Below, piece by piece: positions 1 to 11,091 of a stretch of 64,000 nucleotides of DNA. The translations under genes were made by a program, and so were the position numbers. The notes beneath the pieces were generated by a model. That model saw only the letters and a list, made by a program, of their open reading frames with translations. It was not told the DNA's origin and did no database searches. Location: assembly GCA_019054805.1 (NCBI GenBank), contig JAHQIY010000018.1:682001-746000 (forward strand). The letters are read 5' to 3'. The DNA is from Brachionus manjavacas. Its lineage: Eukaryota > Rotifera > Eurotatoria > Ploima > Brachionidae. Within the stretch, counting starts at the first letter, position 1, and the number at the start of each line of letters is the position of its first letter.

Positions 1-297
1 GAAGAACAATTTCAAAAATCCTCAAGTAAAACCAATAAACAAAATCAAGTATTAAACTTGGAGAACACATCTCCAGTCAATTATTTAATCTATCTATAAC
101 TAGAAAAGCATAAAAAAAATAATTTTTAATATTAAAAAACATTTTCATAATTTTGTTTGAATGGTCGCACTAAAAGTTGAAATATAAAAAATCATTTTTT
201 TAATATTTCAGAAAATTTCAAATAAAAATGATGCTCTAAAAATGATTTTTTGATTATTAACTCGACATTTAAACTTGGTTTTTTTATTAGTATCACA

Positions 298-410
298 CAT
301 TAATACCCAAAGTTGCACATGTAGTGCGTCGAGCCTTTAATAGTATTTTTTTAACATGGAAGGGGTTAATGTCTGTGCATGCACTTCACATATGACTTTG
401 GGTATTAATG
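298..410. repeat. Short inverted-repeat (MITE-like) element
   Basis: The left arm 298-327 begins CATTAATACCCAAAGT and the right arm 381-410 ends with its exact reverse complement. The inner 14 bases of the arms match only partly, and both arms end at GTAGTGC/GAAGTGC. The loop is about 50 bp. The arms stand out by containing CCCAAAG in very AT-rich DNA. No clear target-site duplication is seen, so a foldback structure of other origin is possible. Confidence 0.55.
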
Positions 411-486
411 CACGCGTTCCCCAACACGGAATTACGGTAATATCTTGATCAAAAATTGAAGATTCTTATTAAAATAAACCAGACTT

Positions 487-647
487 GTTTTTAAGTCACA
501 GTTTTAAGTCTAAGTCACAAAAATTTAAGTCAAGGTTATGACTTGACTTAAAAAAAAAAAAAAAAAATTTAAGATATGACTTTGACTTAAAAAAATAAAA
601 TAATACCAACGGTCATTGACTTGACTTAAGACTTGTGACTTAAAAAC
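487..647. repeat. Palindromic element built from AAGTC/GACTT units
   Basis: The left end reads GTTTTTAAGTCAC and the right end GTGACTTAAAAAC, an exact inverted pair. The interior repeats TTAAGTC and its complement GACTTAA many times around an A-run, so the whole 160 bp can fold on itself. This looks like a small non-autonomous DNA element or an inverted microrepeat array. No coding content. Confidence 0.6.
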
Positions 648-843
648 AACGCTGAAATAATCCTTAAAATAATTGAGACTTTTAGCCAGTCTTAATGCTT
701 AATTCTAGTATACACAATTAAAGACGAAAAAAAATTATAATTCATGTAAATTTAAATTATGAAATTTTATTAAATAATAAAATATAAACCAAAATTTTGA
801 TATAATAACTATTTTCATCTAGTCGAAAGAAAAGATAACTGCT

Positions 844-3800
844 ATGAGTAATAAACAAGCGGCATCTTCATACACATCGCCAAGCCATCTCTATGATACA
901 AAAACCCTACTATGCAAGAACAAATGCGGATTCTACGGCAACTCAATGCAATATGAAGGCTACTGTTCCATATGCTACCGGAAACTAAAGACAAACAAAT
1001 CCAACCATTCTTTTCCAACATTCATGACAACATCTACGTCATTTGACGACTCCACTTCGCTCTTAAAATCATCCCAATCTTTTTCCATTGATGAGAAAAG
1101 GTAATAAAAAAATTAAAAAAAAATTAATTAATTTAATAGAATAAAATTTGTTTGTTCGCTTTTTTACTTAGACTTAACAGCCAATATTGGAATGAGCACA
1201 CCAATTTGAGCAAGTTTTCGGCCAAGTCCGATAAGCGAAAAAATTCGGCTCTGAACAAAATATTCCGCCGGCCTTCTTCATCCACTGGGCCATCTGTGTA
1301 CCAACATCAGCACTCATCGCTCAATTTGGTGGACACCATGAGCAAAGTGGCCGACAAGGCCGTGAATTTAGTGGATCAGTCGCTCCAGTCAGGCATAAAC
1401 TCATTGAACACATCAAGTTCTTTTCAATTTTTGCCAGCACCCAGCTTGAGCAGTGAAAGTCTGGTCGACTTCATAAACACAATGAACCAGCTGCTTAGAC
1501 CAAGTCCGCCCTGCGCCGAAGTAAGCCCATCTTCTATTTTGCTCTCAAGCACTCTCAGCAAGACAAACGACAACAAATTCGCGGCACAAACAACCGAGAA
1601 CATACTCAAGGAGTTCGAAGAGAAATTTGGTCAAAATTTTCCTCAAGTGTACACTGACATGGTCAAGCAGATGAAAAGTTTTCTGGACAAATTTAAAGAA
1701 ATAGTTGTCAGGGACTCGGAGTCGGACTTGCTATCTGTGAACAGCAAGCACTCCGAAATGGTACAGGACTTCTACCGTAAAATAAACAAATATTTGATGA
1801 CCAGTGGATGGATAAAGCTCTACTTGGACAAGCTGTCGCTAGTCGCCAGGCCAAACTCTTTGACCAATGATTCAATTGAGGAAAATTCAGAAATTCACAC
1901 GAATGATGAGGATTCGGAGAAATTTTCCGAAGCTGTCATGATCATGGTCGAGTCTTACATAAACAATTGCATTTATGACCTGGTTTTTCCGTCTCTGATG
2001 AGCGAGTTCGAGGAACAGGACATTAAGCTGCAGAAAAAAATTCGCCGCTTCTACTGGATTACCAGCCAGATGATTGGCACTTGCATTGATGAAAATAGTG
2101 TGTTTTACAGAGACCCCTATGAGGAAGCAATAAATAGTAGGTTTTTATTTTTTTTTTAAATCAGAGATGTGTTAATAGTTCAGTTTGACTTGAAGCCATT
2201 TTTTAAGTATCTCTTCAATTTTGAATTTTAGAATTTTGGAATTTTTTCTCTTATTCAAAATTTTTATATTTTGAAAAAAGTTTGATAATTTTCTAACACT
2301 TTAAAGGAAATTTGAAGTTTACGATCAAATGTAAATATCAGATCAAAATTTATAATTTTTGATTTAAAATAAAGGTGTTTTTTATTAATTTTTTAGAACA
2401 AAAATTTTTGAACTTTATTTAAAAATTTTAAACCTTAAACATGATTTGTTTAATTTTTAATTAGGAAGAAATTTAGATGAATTTTTTTCTGAAGTAAAAT
2501 AAAATATTTTGAAATTTTGCAATTCAAAATTTAACTTTGTTTCGCTATAATATATTTTATAATATTAAAATATCATTTAAAGCCATAATTTGAATGTGGA
2601 TTTTAAATTGGTCTTAAATATTTTCAAGTAAAAATTTTTTAAAAATCAATTATAGATCAATTGGAAAAAAAAAGATTTTTGTTTTAATCAAAATAATAAA
2701 CATTTTGTGTTTAATTTAAAAGTTTGAAAAAAACTTTTTTCATCTTTTTTATTTAGATTTTAATCAAATAAATTTTGATCATGTAATCATGATCATGAAC
2801 TTCAAGTTGCCCACTTTAAATGGTTTTTGAAAGTAAAAAAGTTATGTTTGGAGAATTTCCTCAAGGATTAAAGTAATTTCTTAAGGCCGATATTAAAGGG
2901 AATATTTAACTCTGAAAATTGACCGTAAAAAAAATATCACACTAATTATTAAAAAAAAGACAAAAAAAAATTTATTTCCTTATCTAAATTACTTTCTTTT
3001 ATTTCATTCTTTTTTACACTGTAAACATAAAGCACCATTCATTTTTTTTTAACTGTTTTTAATTTTTTTTTGATTTTTTTGATTTATTTAAATCTGAAGA
3101 AGCATTAGCTCAGATTAACAAATAATAATTTTATTTGGGGTATTATAAATCGATCTCTTACATTACTTAAACGATCACTTAATAACATATATTATTATTT
3201 ATTTGTATATCTGTACCGAGCTAGAGCTCCTTCAGATTAAAAAAAAAAAAATAAATAAAAAATTAAAATAAAGTTAAATAAAATAAAATAAAAATAAAAA
3301 GTAAGAAAAAAATAAAGTTAAAATAATATAACTTAAAAAGTAGATAAATATTAAAATTAAAATTAGATAAATTTTGATAGAGAGTAACAGAATACATATT
3401 TTAATTATTTGATGATTCAGGAAAAAAAGAAGAAATAGTAAGGTAGCAAATTATTTTATTTTTTCTATTTATAATATTATTTATTCGATTAATTTGATTA
3501 ATTAACTGTCTCTAATAATAAATATTTATGTATCCTGAGTTTTTTTGTCACTAAATTTACTGAAGATGAGTATGATTATGATGAATATAGCTCTTAACTT
3601 AATTAATGAACAGTTGAAATTATCTCTTGATTTAATTTAATTATCTCCTGTGAGAGTTTTTTTTGTGGATATTTTTATTCAAAATTTCAAAAATTCAAAA
3701 ATTTTTTAACCAAAAAATGTCTAACCAACAATTGATACTCAGCTCTTTACCAAGACATTTGACTAGCTAGTTGTTCCTGTCCTTCCTTCTTTAAAGATCA

Positions 3801-6800
3801 TATTTGTAAGCATCTTGTTGGCTTGAGTATCAATCAGAAGCAGACAAAGAAGAGAGAGCTGTCAGCTTAATCAAAGTTCTAAAGCGAAAGATAACAGAAG
3901 TAGAGGAAGAAATTCCACAAGAAACAGTTATACCAACAAAAAAAAACAAAAAAACAATTGATAAGGAAGCTGAAAAAGTAGTGCAAGCATCAACCAGCAG
4001 TGGTATAAGTAAGAAAGTAGAAGCTCCACTAAAGAGAGGTAGAGGTAGACCAAGAAAAAACTTATAAGATATTATTTTATTTGAAATTATTTGAAATCTT
4101 TTATAATTCTTTTTTTTTAAATCAATTTAATAAATAAAAATAAGAGATACTTTAAGCAAAATCAGTTGCTGTTTTATTTAATTTAGGAGACAGATTAATA
4201 AATATAAGTTAAGGGTATTTAGTAAAATAAGAGATAGAAAAATATTAGTGATCGATTAAATACCTCCCATTTTATTTTTGGAAAAAATATATTTTTTTCT
4301 CTTTTTTTAATATTTAGATTAAATTTAAAAGATGATTTTTTTATCATTTGACTCAATTAAAAAAAATCTTATTATTTTTTTATTAAATAATTAATCAAAT
4401 CTGAAGAATATTACAATTTTTAGACAAATTGAAGTTTATGATCAAATGTAAATTTTTGATTTAAAAATAAGATATTTTTTTGTAATTTTTTAAATCAAAA
4501 ATTTTTAAATTTTACTAAACATGATTTGTTTAATCTTTAATTAGGAAGTAATTTACATGAATTTTTTTCTTAAGTAAAATTAAAACTAAATCAATATTTT
4601 GAAATTTTGGAATTCAAAATTTAACTTTGTTTCGCTATAATATATTCTAATTAATAATTAATTAATTTGGTTGCTTTAATGTGGATTTTAAATTTGTCTT
4701 TTATATTTTCAAGTAAATATTTTATAAAAATAAATTAAAGATCATTTTGAAAAAAAAATGTTTTTTTTATTTAATTTAAATAATATACATTTTGTGTTTG
4801 ATTTAACAGTATTTAAAAAAAAACTTTTTTCATTAATTTTAGATTTTAATCTATTTGAGTTTTGATCATGTAATCATGATCATGAACTTCAAGTTGCCCA
4901 GCTTTTCAAGAGATATAAAAAGTAATTTAAATTTAACAAATTATCCTGATCCAAAATTTTCACAAATTTTGTTAAATAAAAAATAATTTTTTAAGAGATT
5001 AAGAAATTCTAAATTCAATTTTTTTTTATTTTGAAAAGCCGCATTTCTTTCACTCTGGAACTATTTTAAATAATAAGATAATAGCAGAAAAATAGCAGAC
5101 AAATACCGTGATAAAAGTGAAGCAATCTACTAACTTTCCAAAAAATTCCTAACCAAAAAGGCGTCTTTTACAATGATATAGGAACTCTAGTTTTAATTAA
5201 ATAAATATTTATTAAATCCCTGATTCATTTAATGATGAAAAGCAGACCTGGGCAAAAGTAAAAAAAAATCTTTTTTAGTTCTGTCCAAAGTTAAATCATT
5301 AGATTTTAATTCAAAATTTGAAGTCGAGAAGGATTTTACTCTAAAACTGTAATTTTTCAATAAATTAAATTTAGTCTTTTAAATTGCAATTAAAAAAGTA
5401 AATTTTATCGGTGATAAAATTTTCAAGAAACAAAAAAATTAATACTATCTTTGCTTTTTTAGATTATTAATTTGAATTAATGATTATCTACAACTTTTGG
5501 GTTAAATTATTTTTCACTCTTTTTTAAATTCTATTAATTTAAAAAAAAAAATTTAAATTCAAAAGACTTGACTTTATGACTTTTGAACAAAATTGTAACT
5601 ATTTAAAAAAAAAATTATCAGATTTTATTTTAATCAAAATAATACATTTACTTTCATTGATTAGAATTTATTTTTTATAATTAAAAAAAATAAAAAAATT
5701 GATCTAATTTTTTTCCTATATAAGTGTATTCCAAAAAAACTTAAATTAATATGGGTAAAAGGTTAATTTTAATAAAAATTAAAATATTATAAAAAAGACA
5801 GTTAATATACTTGTCAAAAATTTTTTAATATTTTTCACTGAATTTCTACTTAGATTAAGTAACTTTAAAATTATTTGAATTAATTAATTAGTTTTTATTC
5901 ACAATAATAAAGACTAATGAAATAAATATTTAGTAAAATGATCCTTTATTCGCTAGAAAAATTAAAAATTGATTAAAATAAAATCTTTCAAAAATAAAAA
6001 AAAAATAAAACGAATTATATAATTTGAACTTAAAATTAGATACAAATAAATCAAAATATTTGACATAAATTTTGTCCATCTTTTTAAATAAAATTTTTGT
6101 TTTTGTTTAGTCTTTTTTCTTGATATCTTAGATAGACATTTTCACTGTATCTAATTTTCTTGATTTATTTATAAATAAGTGAATATATTCTAAAAAAATT
6201 CAGAGTTCTTAAATTTATAACGTTTAATAACCGCAGGAGTTATTTGGCGAGACAACTTGGAATCAAATCAGTCTCAATAAAAAAATTAAACATAAAGTTA
6301 AATTTTTTCATTTCTAAAATTATTTCAAAAATTTCGATTCTTTGATTTTTTAAAATTATAAAAAATTGGGCTTTAAAATTTTTAGTTTTGTTTCTACTGT
6401 AAATTTTTAAAAAATTTAAAAAAATCTAAATGCATGTTAAAATTAAATAAAATATTTTAAATAAAGTTCAAAATTTTTACATCTAATTCAAAATTGAGAA
6501 AATATCATTCTCTTGTTTTAATCAATATCTAATGATTCAACCAAATCCTTTTTAAATGTAAATTATAATTAATAGCAAATTTATTAATTGATAAATGATT
6601 TTTTATAAATGATTCGGTCAGTCAAAAAATTGAAGAATGCTTTTGATTAAATTTAAATAATTTTTAAAACCTTTTTGAAAAAAAAATACTTGTGGTAATT
6701 AGAATTCGATCATATACCTCATGTTTACTTCATGAGCACCCACAATTTTGAAATTTAGATTTTTTTTGAAAAATTTAATTACTTTTTTTAAATAGATGGA

Positions 6801-7649
6801 AAATTTTATTTTTCTAAAAAAAAATTCTCTTAAAAAGTTACTTTAAAATTTTTTTTTCAAAAAAACCATCTCTATTTTTGATAAAATTTTTCCAAAGATA
6901 TAGTCCAGGTTGACTCGAAACGAACGTCATACGAAAAAATGTTATGCATTACTAATTGTAGTAAGAATTTGTTCAATGCCATTAATATTGCCTCGAATAT
7001 CAAGAACAGTGTAAATGAGGTGACAAATCTGGAGCAAAAAGCGAGCAAGAACAAAAATCTGGCCTCTGCCGATGACTTTTTACCAGCCTTGATTTATCTA
7101 GTTTTGAAAGCAAATCCGACCATGTTGTACTCTAATATAAATTTTGTGACCAGATTTGCATTTGAGAAGCGCATCCTTCAGGGTGAACATGCCTACCACT
7201 TTTGCTCTTTGGTAAATAAAAAATTTAGAAAAAAAAAAATTTATTTAAATACTTTTAATCAGAATGCCGTGATTGCTCATATTGAAAATTTAGACCATGC
7301 CCATCTGAACATGACCCAGGAACAATTTGAATTTTACTCGAACGGCCATAACGACACAGATAACATTGGAAATATTCAAAAAGTAATTGAGACCAATCTC
7401 AAGGTACTATCAGAGCTCAGGGACAAGCAAATTTTGATAAAACACGAAACTTTCAAGTTGCAGTCCGACATACACTTGTTTCGAGAGTTGATCAAAAAAA
7501 AATTGGAAAATTGCATCCAAAGCAGCACAGAACACAAACTAAACTCTTCATTTCAAAACAAAAGTGTCCTGGATGACAATCAAGACTTGGCTAGCTTTAA
7601 TTCCACTTCAACTAGCATCCTGATGCCTGTTCCGCTAAACAGTCAATAA
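844..7649 (+). CDS. RABGEF1: Rabex-5 / RABGEF1 homologue (Rab5 guanine-nucleotide exchange factor)
   Basis: Exons 844-1100, 1172-2136, 6898-7211 and 7263-7649 join in frame to a 640-residue protein. Residues 24-44 form an A20-type zinc finger (C24, C28, C41, C44, with CGFYGN), which in Rabex-5 binds ubiquitin. The VPS9 exchange domain lies across the 4761-nt second intron: KKIRRFYWITSQMIG before it, VDSKRTSYEKMLCITNCSKN and the catalytic SADDFLPALIYLVLKANP after it. Known family role: loading GTP on Rab5 at early endosomes. The donor GTAGGT at 2137 was chosen over GTTTTT at 2141 because it gives an unbroken alignment (EEAINNIVQVDSKR). The last intron is 51 nt, in frame and stop-free, so retention would add 17 residues. 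About 18 extra residues sit before SADDFLP compared with the human protein as I recall it. The Tyr of the human NIQYITRF motif is Phe here. The N-terminal Ser-rich linker is longer than usual. Confidence 0.93.
2310..2820. repeat. Long direct repeat, copy A (in Rabex-5 intron 2)
   Basis: This segment recurs in the same orientation at about 4425-4905. Shared landmarks are TTGTTTCGCTATAATATATT near the middle and, at the 3' end (2779-2815), the self-complementary ATCATGTAATCATGATCATG followed by AACTTCAAGTTGCCCA. The two copies have diverged by many substitutions and small indels. Between them lie a stem-loop element and the end of a MULE transposase. Confidence 0.7.
3195..3330 (-). repeat. Stem-loop-tail element, copy 1
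   Basis: The core at 3211-3236 contains GTACCGAGCTAGAGCTCCTT, preceded on this strand by TTATTTATTTG and followed by a long A/AATAA-rich run. Read on the minus strand this is a T-rich body, the stem-loop core and an AAATAAATAA tail, as at the 3' end of a retrotransposon. It is one of about eleven copies in the window. Confidence 0.7.
3740..4072 (+). pseudogene. MULE transposase C-terminal remnant (SWIM zinc finger, AT-hook tail)
   Basis: In one frame the sequence encodes ASCSCPSFFKDHICKHLVGL, a textbook SWIM finger (CxC...CxH) of the type found near the C-terminus of Mutator-like (MULE) transposases. After a frameshift, a Lys/Glu-rich tail ends in an AT-hook-like KRGRGRPRKNL and a stop at about 4068. 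No catalytic DDE core is visible upstream. It lies between two diverged long direct repeats inside the Rabex-5 intron. The SWIM call is firm; MULE membership is inferred from the SWIM plus GRPK-type tail. Confidence 0.65.
4425..4905. repeat. Long direct repeat, copy B (in Rabex-5 intron 2)
   Basis: Second copy of the repeat at 2310-2820, same orientation, about 2.1 kb downstream. It shares ACATGATTTGTTTAAT, the TTTCGCTATAATATATT block and the terminal ATCATGATCATGAACTTCAA. The rest of the intron, 4906-6897, is AT-rich and I see nothing codable or structured in it. Confidence 0.7.
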
Positions 7650-7825
7650 ATATAAAAAATTATTTTTCATAAGCTTATATCCGGTTAATATATTTTTTTG
7701 AATAAAAAAAAGTCCAAAAATAAAACTCATCTTTTTTTAAGTTAATTTTATTGCTCTCTTTTCTATAGAAAAATTATTTTTGCTAATGATATTTTCTTTT
7801 TAGTTTAGTTAAATTTTGATTGAAA

Positions 7826-10065
7826 ATGATAACTAACGAGGAAGCTGGTAAAAGTGATAATGCTGATCAGCAGATAGGTGAACCAGCCAAGACCAAAAAA
7901 AGACCAAGAAAAACCAAAGCAAACAATTTAAAAAATAAAAAAACTGGTAAAATTTTTTGATATTTTTTATTTGAAAAAATTTAAAAAAAAAAAGGTGTTG
8001 GGAAAAAAAGAGCTGGACGCAAGCGTCTAAAAAATAGAGCTAAAACTAACAATGTAGATTCGGATACGGAAAAATTTATAAAATCATTTAAAAATTCAAA
8101 TATATCAAAAAAAAGAACTCGCAAAGTTCCAGAGGGTAGTGACAGCAAACAAACGACTACTAATGGTCCAGTTGTTCAGAAAATAAATAAAAAAATTCAA
8201 TTAAATGAACATTGGGTCGAGTGTTCAAGTTATGTGGTCAAAAATCAAGCAATTAACGATGAAGATGACGCTGGCAAATACAAATTAGCTGTCCCTAGAG
8301 AGAAAACAGCACCAAAAAATCCAAAGCCAACTGATTCAGATTTAAAAATTTGTTCTTTTTGTCAAATGGCATCGAATGAAGTGTACGGACTTGGTGAGCT
8401 GTTTGGACCCTATTACAACCAAGAAAAAAACTATTCCGATTTGGATGATGAGGAAATTTTTGTCCATGAAGGCTGTGCAACATGGACCAAAGATATTTTT
8501 GTGTTTGAAAATAAAGTTTACGGACTGGAAAAATCAGTCTTTGAATCAAAAGAATATGTATTTTTTGAAAAATAAAATTTATTTAAAATATAATTTCATA
8601 TTTAAGAAATGCTCAAATTGTGACAAATATGGTGCCACTCTGATTTGTAAAGTATTGTCTTGTGGCAAAATGTTTCACTTTCCGTGTGCAGTTAAAAATG
8701 GTATTTTTTTGCTATTTATCAAATTCGCTCACCTAGGTCTTGGCCATTTATTTAAAAATATCCCATCGAAGCTCATATGTATTCTTCAAAATAATCTAAA
8801 AAATAATTGATTAGGTTTATTTAAATTTTTTATCATTAAGAAAATTTATAAAACTTTATTTTGTCTGGCAAAAAAGGTTCCATTTGGACAGAATTGAAAT
8901 TCAATTAAAAGAGAGAGTTGTAAATTTCGTAACCAGATAATCATAATTTTTCAAGGAAAAATATTCATATCAATAATTAAATCGTCATATAAAAAAAATT
9001 TGATTGTCGTATAAAAATTAAACTGGGTCCGGGGCAGAGCCCTGGTATAAGGATTCGGGTATTTTGTATATTAGAGAACTAATAGTTAAAATTAAAATTA
9101 ATAGAGAAAATTTTATAAAATTTAATTATTTAATTTAATTATCCATTTGGTGATTTTATTTATTTTCATATGACAATTTAATTATTGATATGACGGGTTC
9201 AACCATTTTTTTAACCACAGTTAGAATATTTTATATCAGTCTTTTCAGTTTCATGTCAATAACTTGACTTCATAAAATTTTTTAATTTTAAGTTAAATTT
9301 TTTTTCAACTTTAAAATTGGACTAGTATCTTTGAAATTGAGAATTTTAAAATTTTTTTACTGAAATATACGAAAAAATGAGTTTAAAAAGAACAAAAAAA
9401 CAAAAAGAATTTTATTAATCAATTTGATCATTACCGTGATAGCTTTTAGTGCCATCATAGTTAGAAATTTTGATTATTAAATTAGATAATTTGTTTTATT
9501 AATTGATTTTCGCGTTTTGAAATTTAGATTTTTTTAAAAAAATAATTTAATAACTTTTTTAGATAGATAAATCAATTTAAAATTTGAAATTTGAATTTTT
9601 AAATTTAAAATTTGAAAAATTAAATTAGTTTTTTTTAATTTTTTTCTAATAAAATATTTTACATTAAGTTCAAATTTTTTAAATTTAATTCGTAACTGAG
9701 AAAATTATATTTTTTTGTTTTAATCAAAATTTGATCATCATTGTCGGGAATTTTTCTTGTTTCAGACTTAATAGACAACTTTTCTTTCTAAATTGTGAAA
9801 AAAAAAGGTAAAAATAGCCAACAAAAAAAATTTTTTTCTTTCATTTTAATAAAATAGAAATTTTAAAGACTTGAAAGGGCTAAATTATTTTTAAAAAAAA
9901 ATACATAAGTCAAGCATGACCAAAATATTTTGAAGAATACATAAAGTACACTACACACGGCCAAAACCAAACATTCATTTCACCACAAATAAAATAATCC
10001 AATTTTGTCAAGATGTTCAATTCTACACAGAAAATTTCTTCATCAAATGCATCGACCACGAATGA
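7826..10065 (+). CDS. Small ePHD-domain protein, TCF20/RAI1-type
   Basis: Exons 7826-7946, 7995-8557, 8607-8700 and 10013-10065 join in frame to 276 residues. Residues 160-275 form a complete extended PHD finger: ICSFCQMASN, GELFGPYY, HEGCATWTKDI, KVYGLEKSV, KCSNCDKYGATLIC, MFHFPCAV and the closing FYTENFFIKCIDHE. The spacing follows the ePHD of vertebrate TCF20 and RAI1, where it binds nucleosomes. The N-terminal 120 residues are Lys/Arg-rich with AT-hook-like patches (KKRPRKTK, GKKRAGRKR), consistent with a nuclear chromatin protein. The vertebrate homologues are near 2000 residues, so this is essentially the isolated domain. The last exon encodes only 18 residues and was found by matching the missing C-x2-H end. 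It starts 177 bp after the Rabex-5 stop and converges on RNPS1. A longer transcript with other exons cannot be excluded. Confidence 0.82.
9055..9110. repeat. Dispersed repeat, copy 1 (in ePHD gene intron)
   Basis: The stretch TATTAGAGAACTAATAGTTA and its flanks recur at about 21236-21282 in the same orientation. The intron around it (8701-10012) is otherwise AT-rich filler with one GC-richer patch at 9027-9060 (GGGTCCGGGGCAGAGCCCTG), whose GGGGCAGAGCCC can form a short hairpin. Confidence 0.5.
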
Positions 10066-10230
10066 TCAATTTATTAATTCTTTATTTCTTTAAAAAATTT
10101 TTCAAAAAAAAAAAATTTTTTTCTAATGTTTATTGATAAAAACCAAAAAAAGAATAATTCATTTTTTATTTTTTTTCCAATTTTTTATTTATATACAATA
10201 TTCAATTTATTAATTTCTACTTTGAAATAA

Positions 10231-11091
10231 TCAATCCGACTTGGAACTGGCTCGGCTGCTGGATGAGCTTGAGCGGTCTTTTCGACCGGTCCTGTTTCTG
10301 GGCGACCTGGACGCCCGGGACCTGTTGATGGGCGACCGGGACCGTCTGCGAGCAGGGCTGGAATTTCTGGCGCCACCGGCACCGTTCGGAGTTCTTCTCC
10401 TGTCGGGGCTGCGCCTGCGCGGCGGCGAGCGGCCCCTGCGAGGCGAGTAGTTCCTTGCCCGGTCCCTGCTTCTATCGCGTCTGTAGTCGTACCTTGGTTT
10501 GGGCGGTGGCGGAGGCTGTGTTACACTCACCCGTATTTCCACGCCGTCCACCTGACCACCGTCCATGTATTTACAAGCTAGCTCGGCATTTTCCGGCTTC
10601 TCGTACTCCACGTACGCGTAGCCCTTGTTGAACATTTGATGCACATGATCGAATGGGATCTCCACATGCTTTATTTCGCCGTATGTGGCGAATATTTCAA
10701 TCACGTGATCTTTGGTCACGTTTCTTGTCAGCTTGCCTATGTAGATGCGGGCCGATTTGGTCGGCTCTTGTTTCTCCTCTTTGGCAGGAGACTTGCGGCT
10801 CGGGCTCCTAAAAAAAATTTGAATAAATAAAAAAAAAATTTTTTTTCTAAATTTTTATTAAATTTTACTTGGATTTTAGATCAGTTTGATCGGAGTTTTT
10901 TTTCGACTTGTCAGCCGACTTGCTTCTGGACCTGGAACTGCGACTGGAGGATCTTGAGCTTCTTGACGAGCCCGAATCTGAAGATTTTGAGCGTGAGCTA
11001 CCTGAGCTTGATCTAAAGTAAAATTGTTGAGTTAATTGTTGGAAATTGGTGAAGGCGCTTACTCTGAGCTGCTGCGCTTTGACTTGGGCAT
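10231..11091 (-). CDS. RNPS1: RNPS1 homologue (SR-related RNA-binding protein)
   Basis: Minus-strand exons 11091-11063, 11012-10869 and 10807-10231 give 249 residues. Residues 1-76 are a Ser/Arg/Lys-rich region. Residues 78-153 are one RRM with RNP2 IYIGKL and RNP1 KGYAYVEY, including the diagnostic LTRNVTKDH and MDGGQVDG. A Pro run and an RS-type C-terminus follow (RRRSPDRRR, SPARRRSRSP). This order matches vertebrate RNPS1 (about 305 residues). The family protein works in the nucleus as a splicing activator and a peripheral exon-junction-complex factor. Start: the ATG at 11091 opens MPKSKRSSS, and the first exon is only 29 nt. The introns are short (50 and 61 nt). The gene is markedly more GC-rich than its surroundings, and its stop lies 166 bp from that of the convergent ePHD gene, so the 3' UTRs may overlap. 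Confidence 0.95.

Larger units (their letters stand above)
1..843. other. AT-rich non-coding stretch upstream of the Rabex-5 gene
   Basis: No coding exon is visible here. It holds two short inverted-repeat elements (298-410 and 487-647, listed separately) and presumably the promoter and 5' UTR of the gene starting at 844. No convincing TATA or initiator element can be singled out in DNA this AT-rich. Confidence 0.5.

Noticed and set aside
2310-4905. LTR retrotransposon
   Set aside because: Two direct repeats of ~500 bp suggested LTRs, but there is no TG...CA boundary, primer-binding site or gag/pol sequence, and the internal protein is a SWIM-type transposase end.
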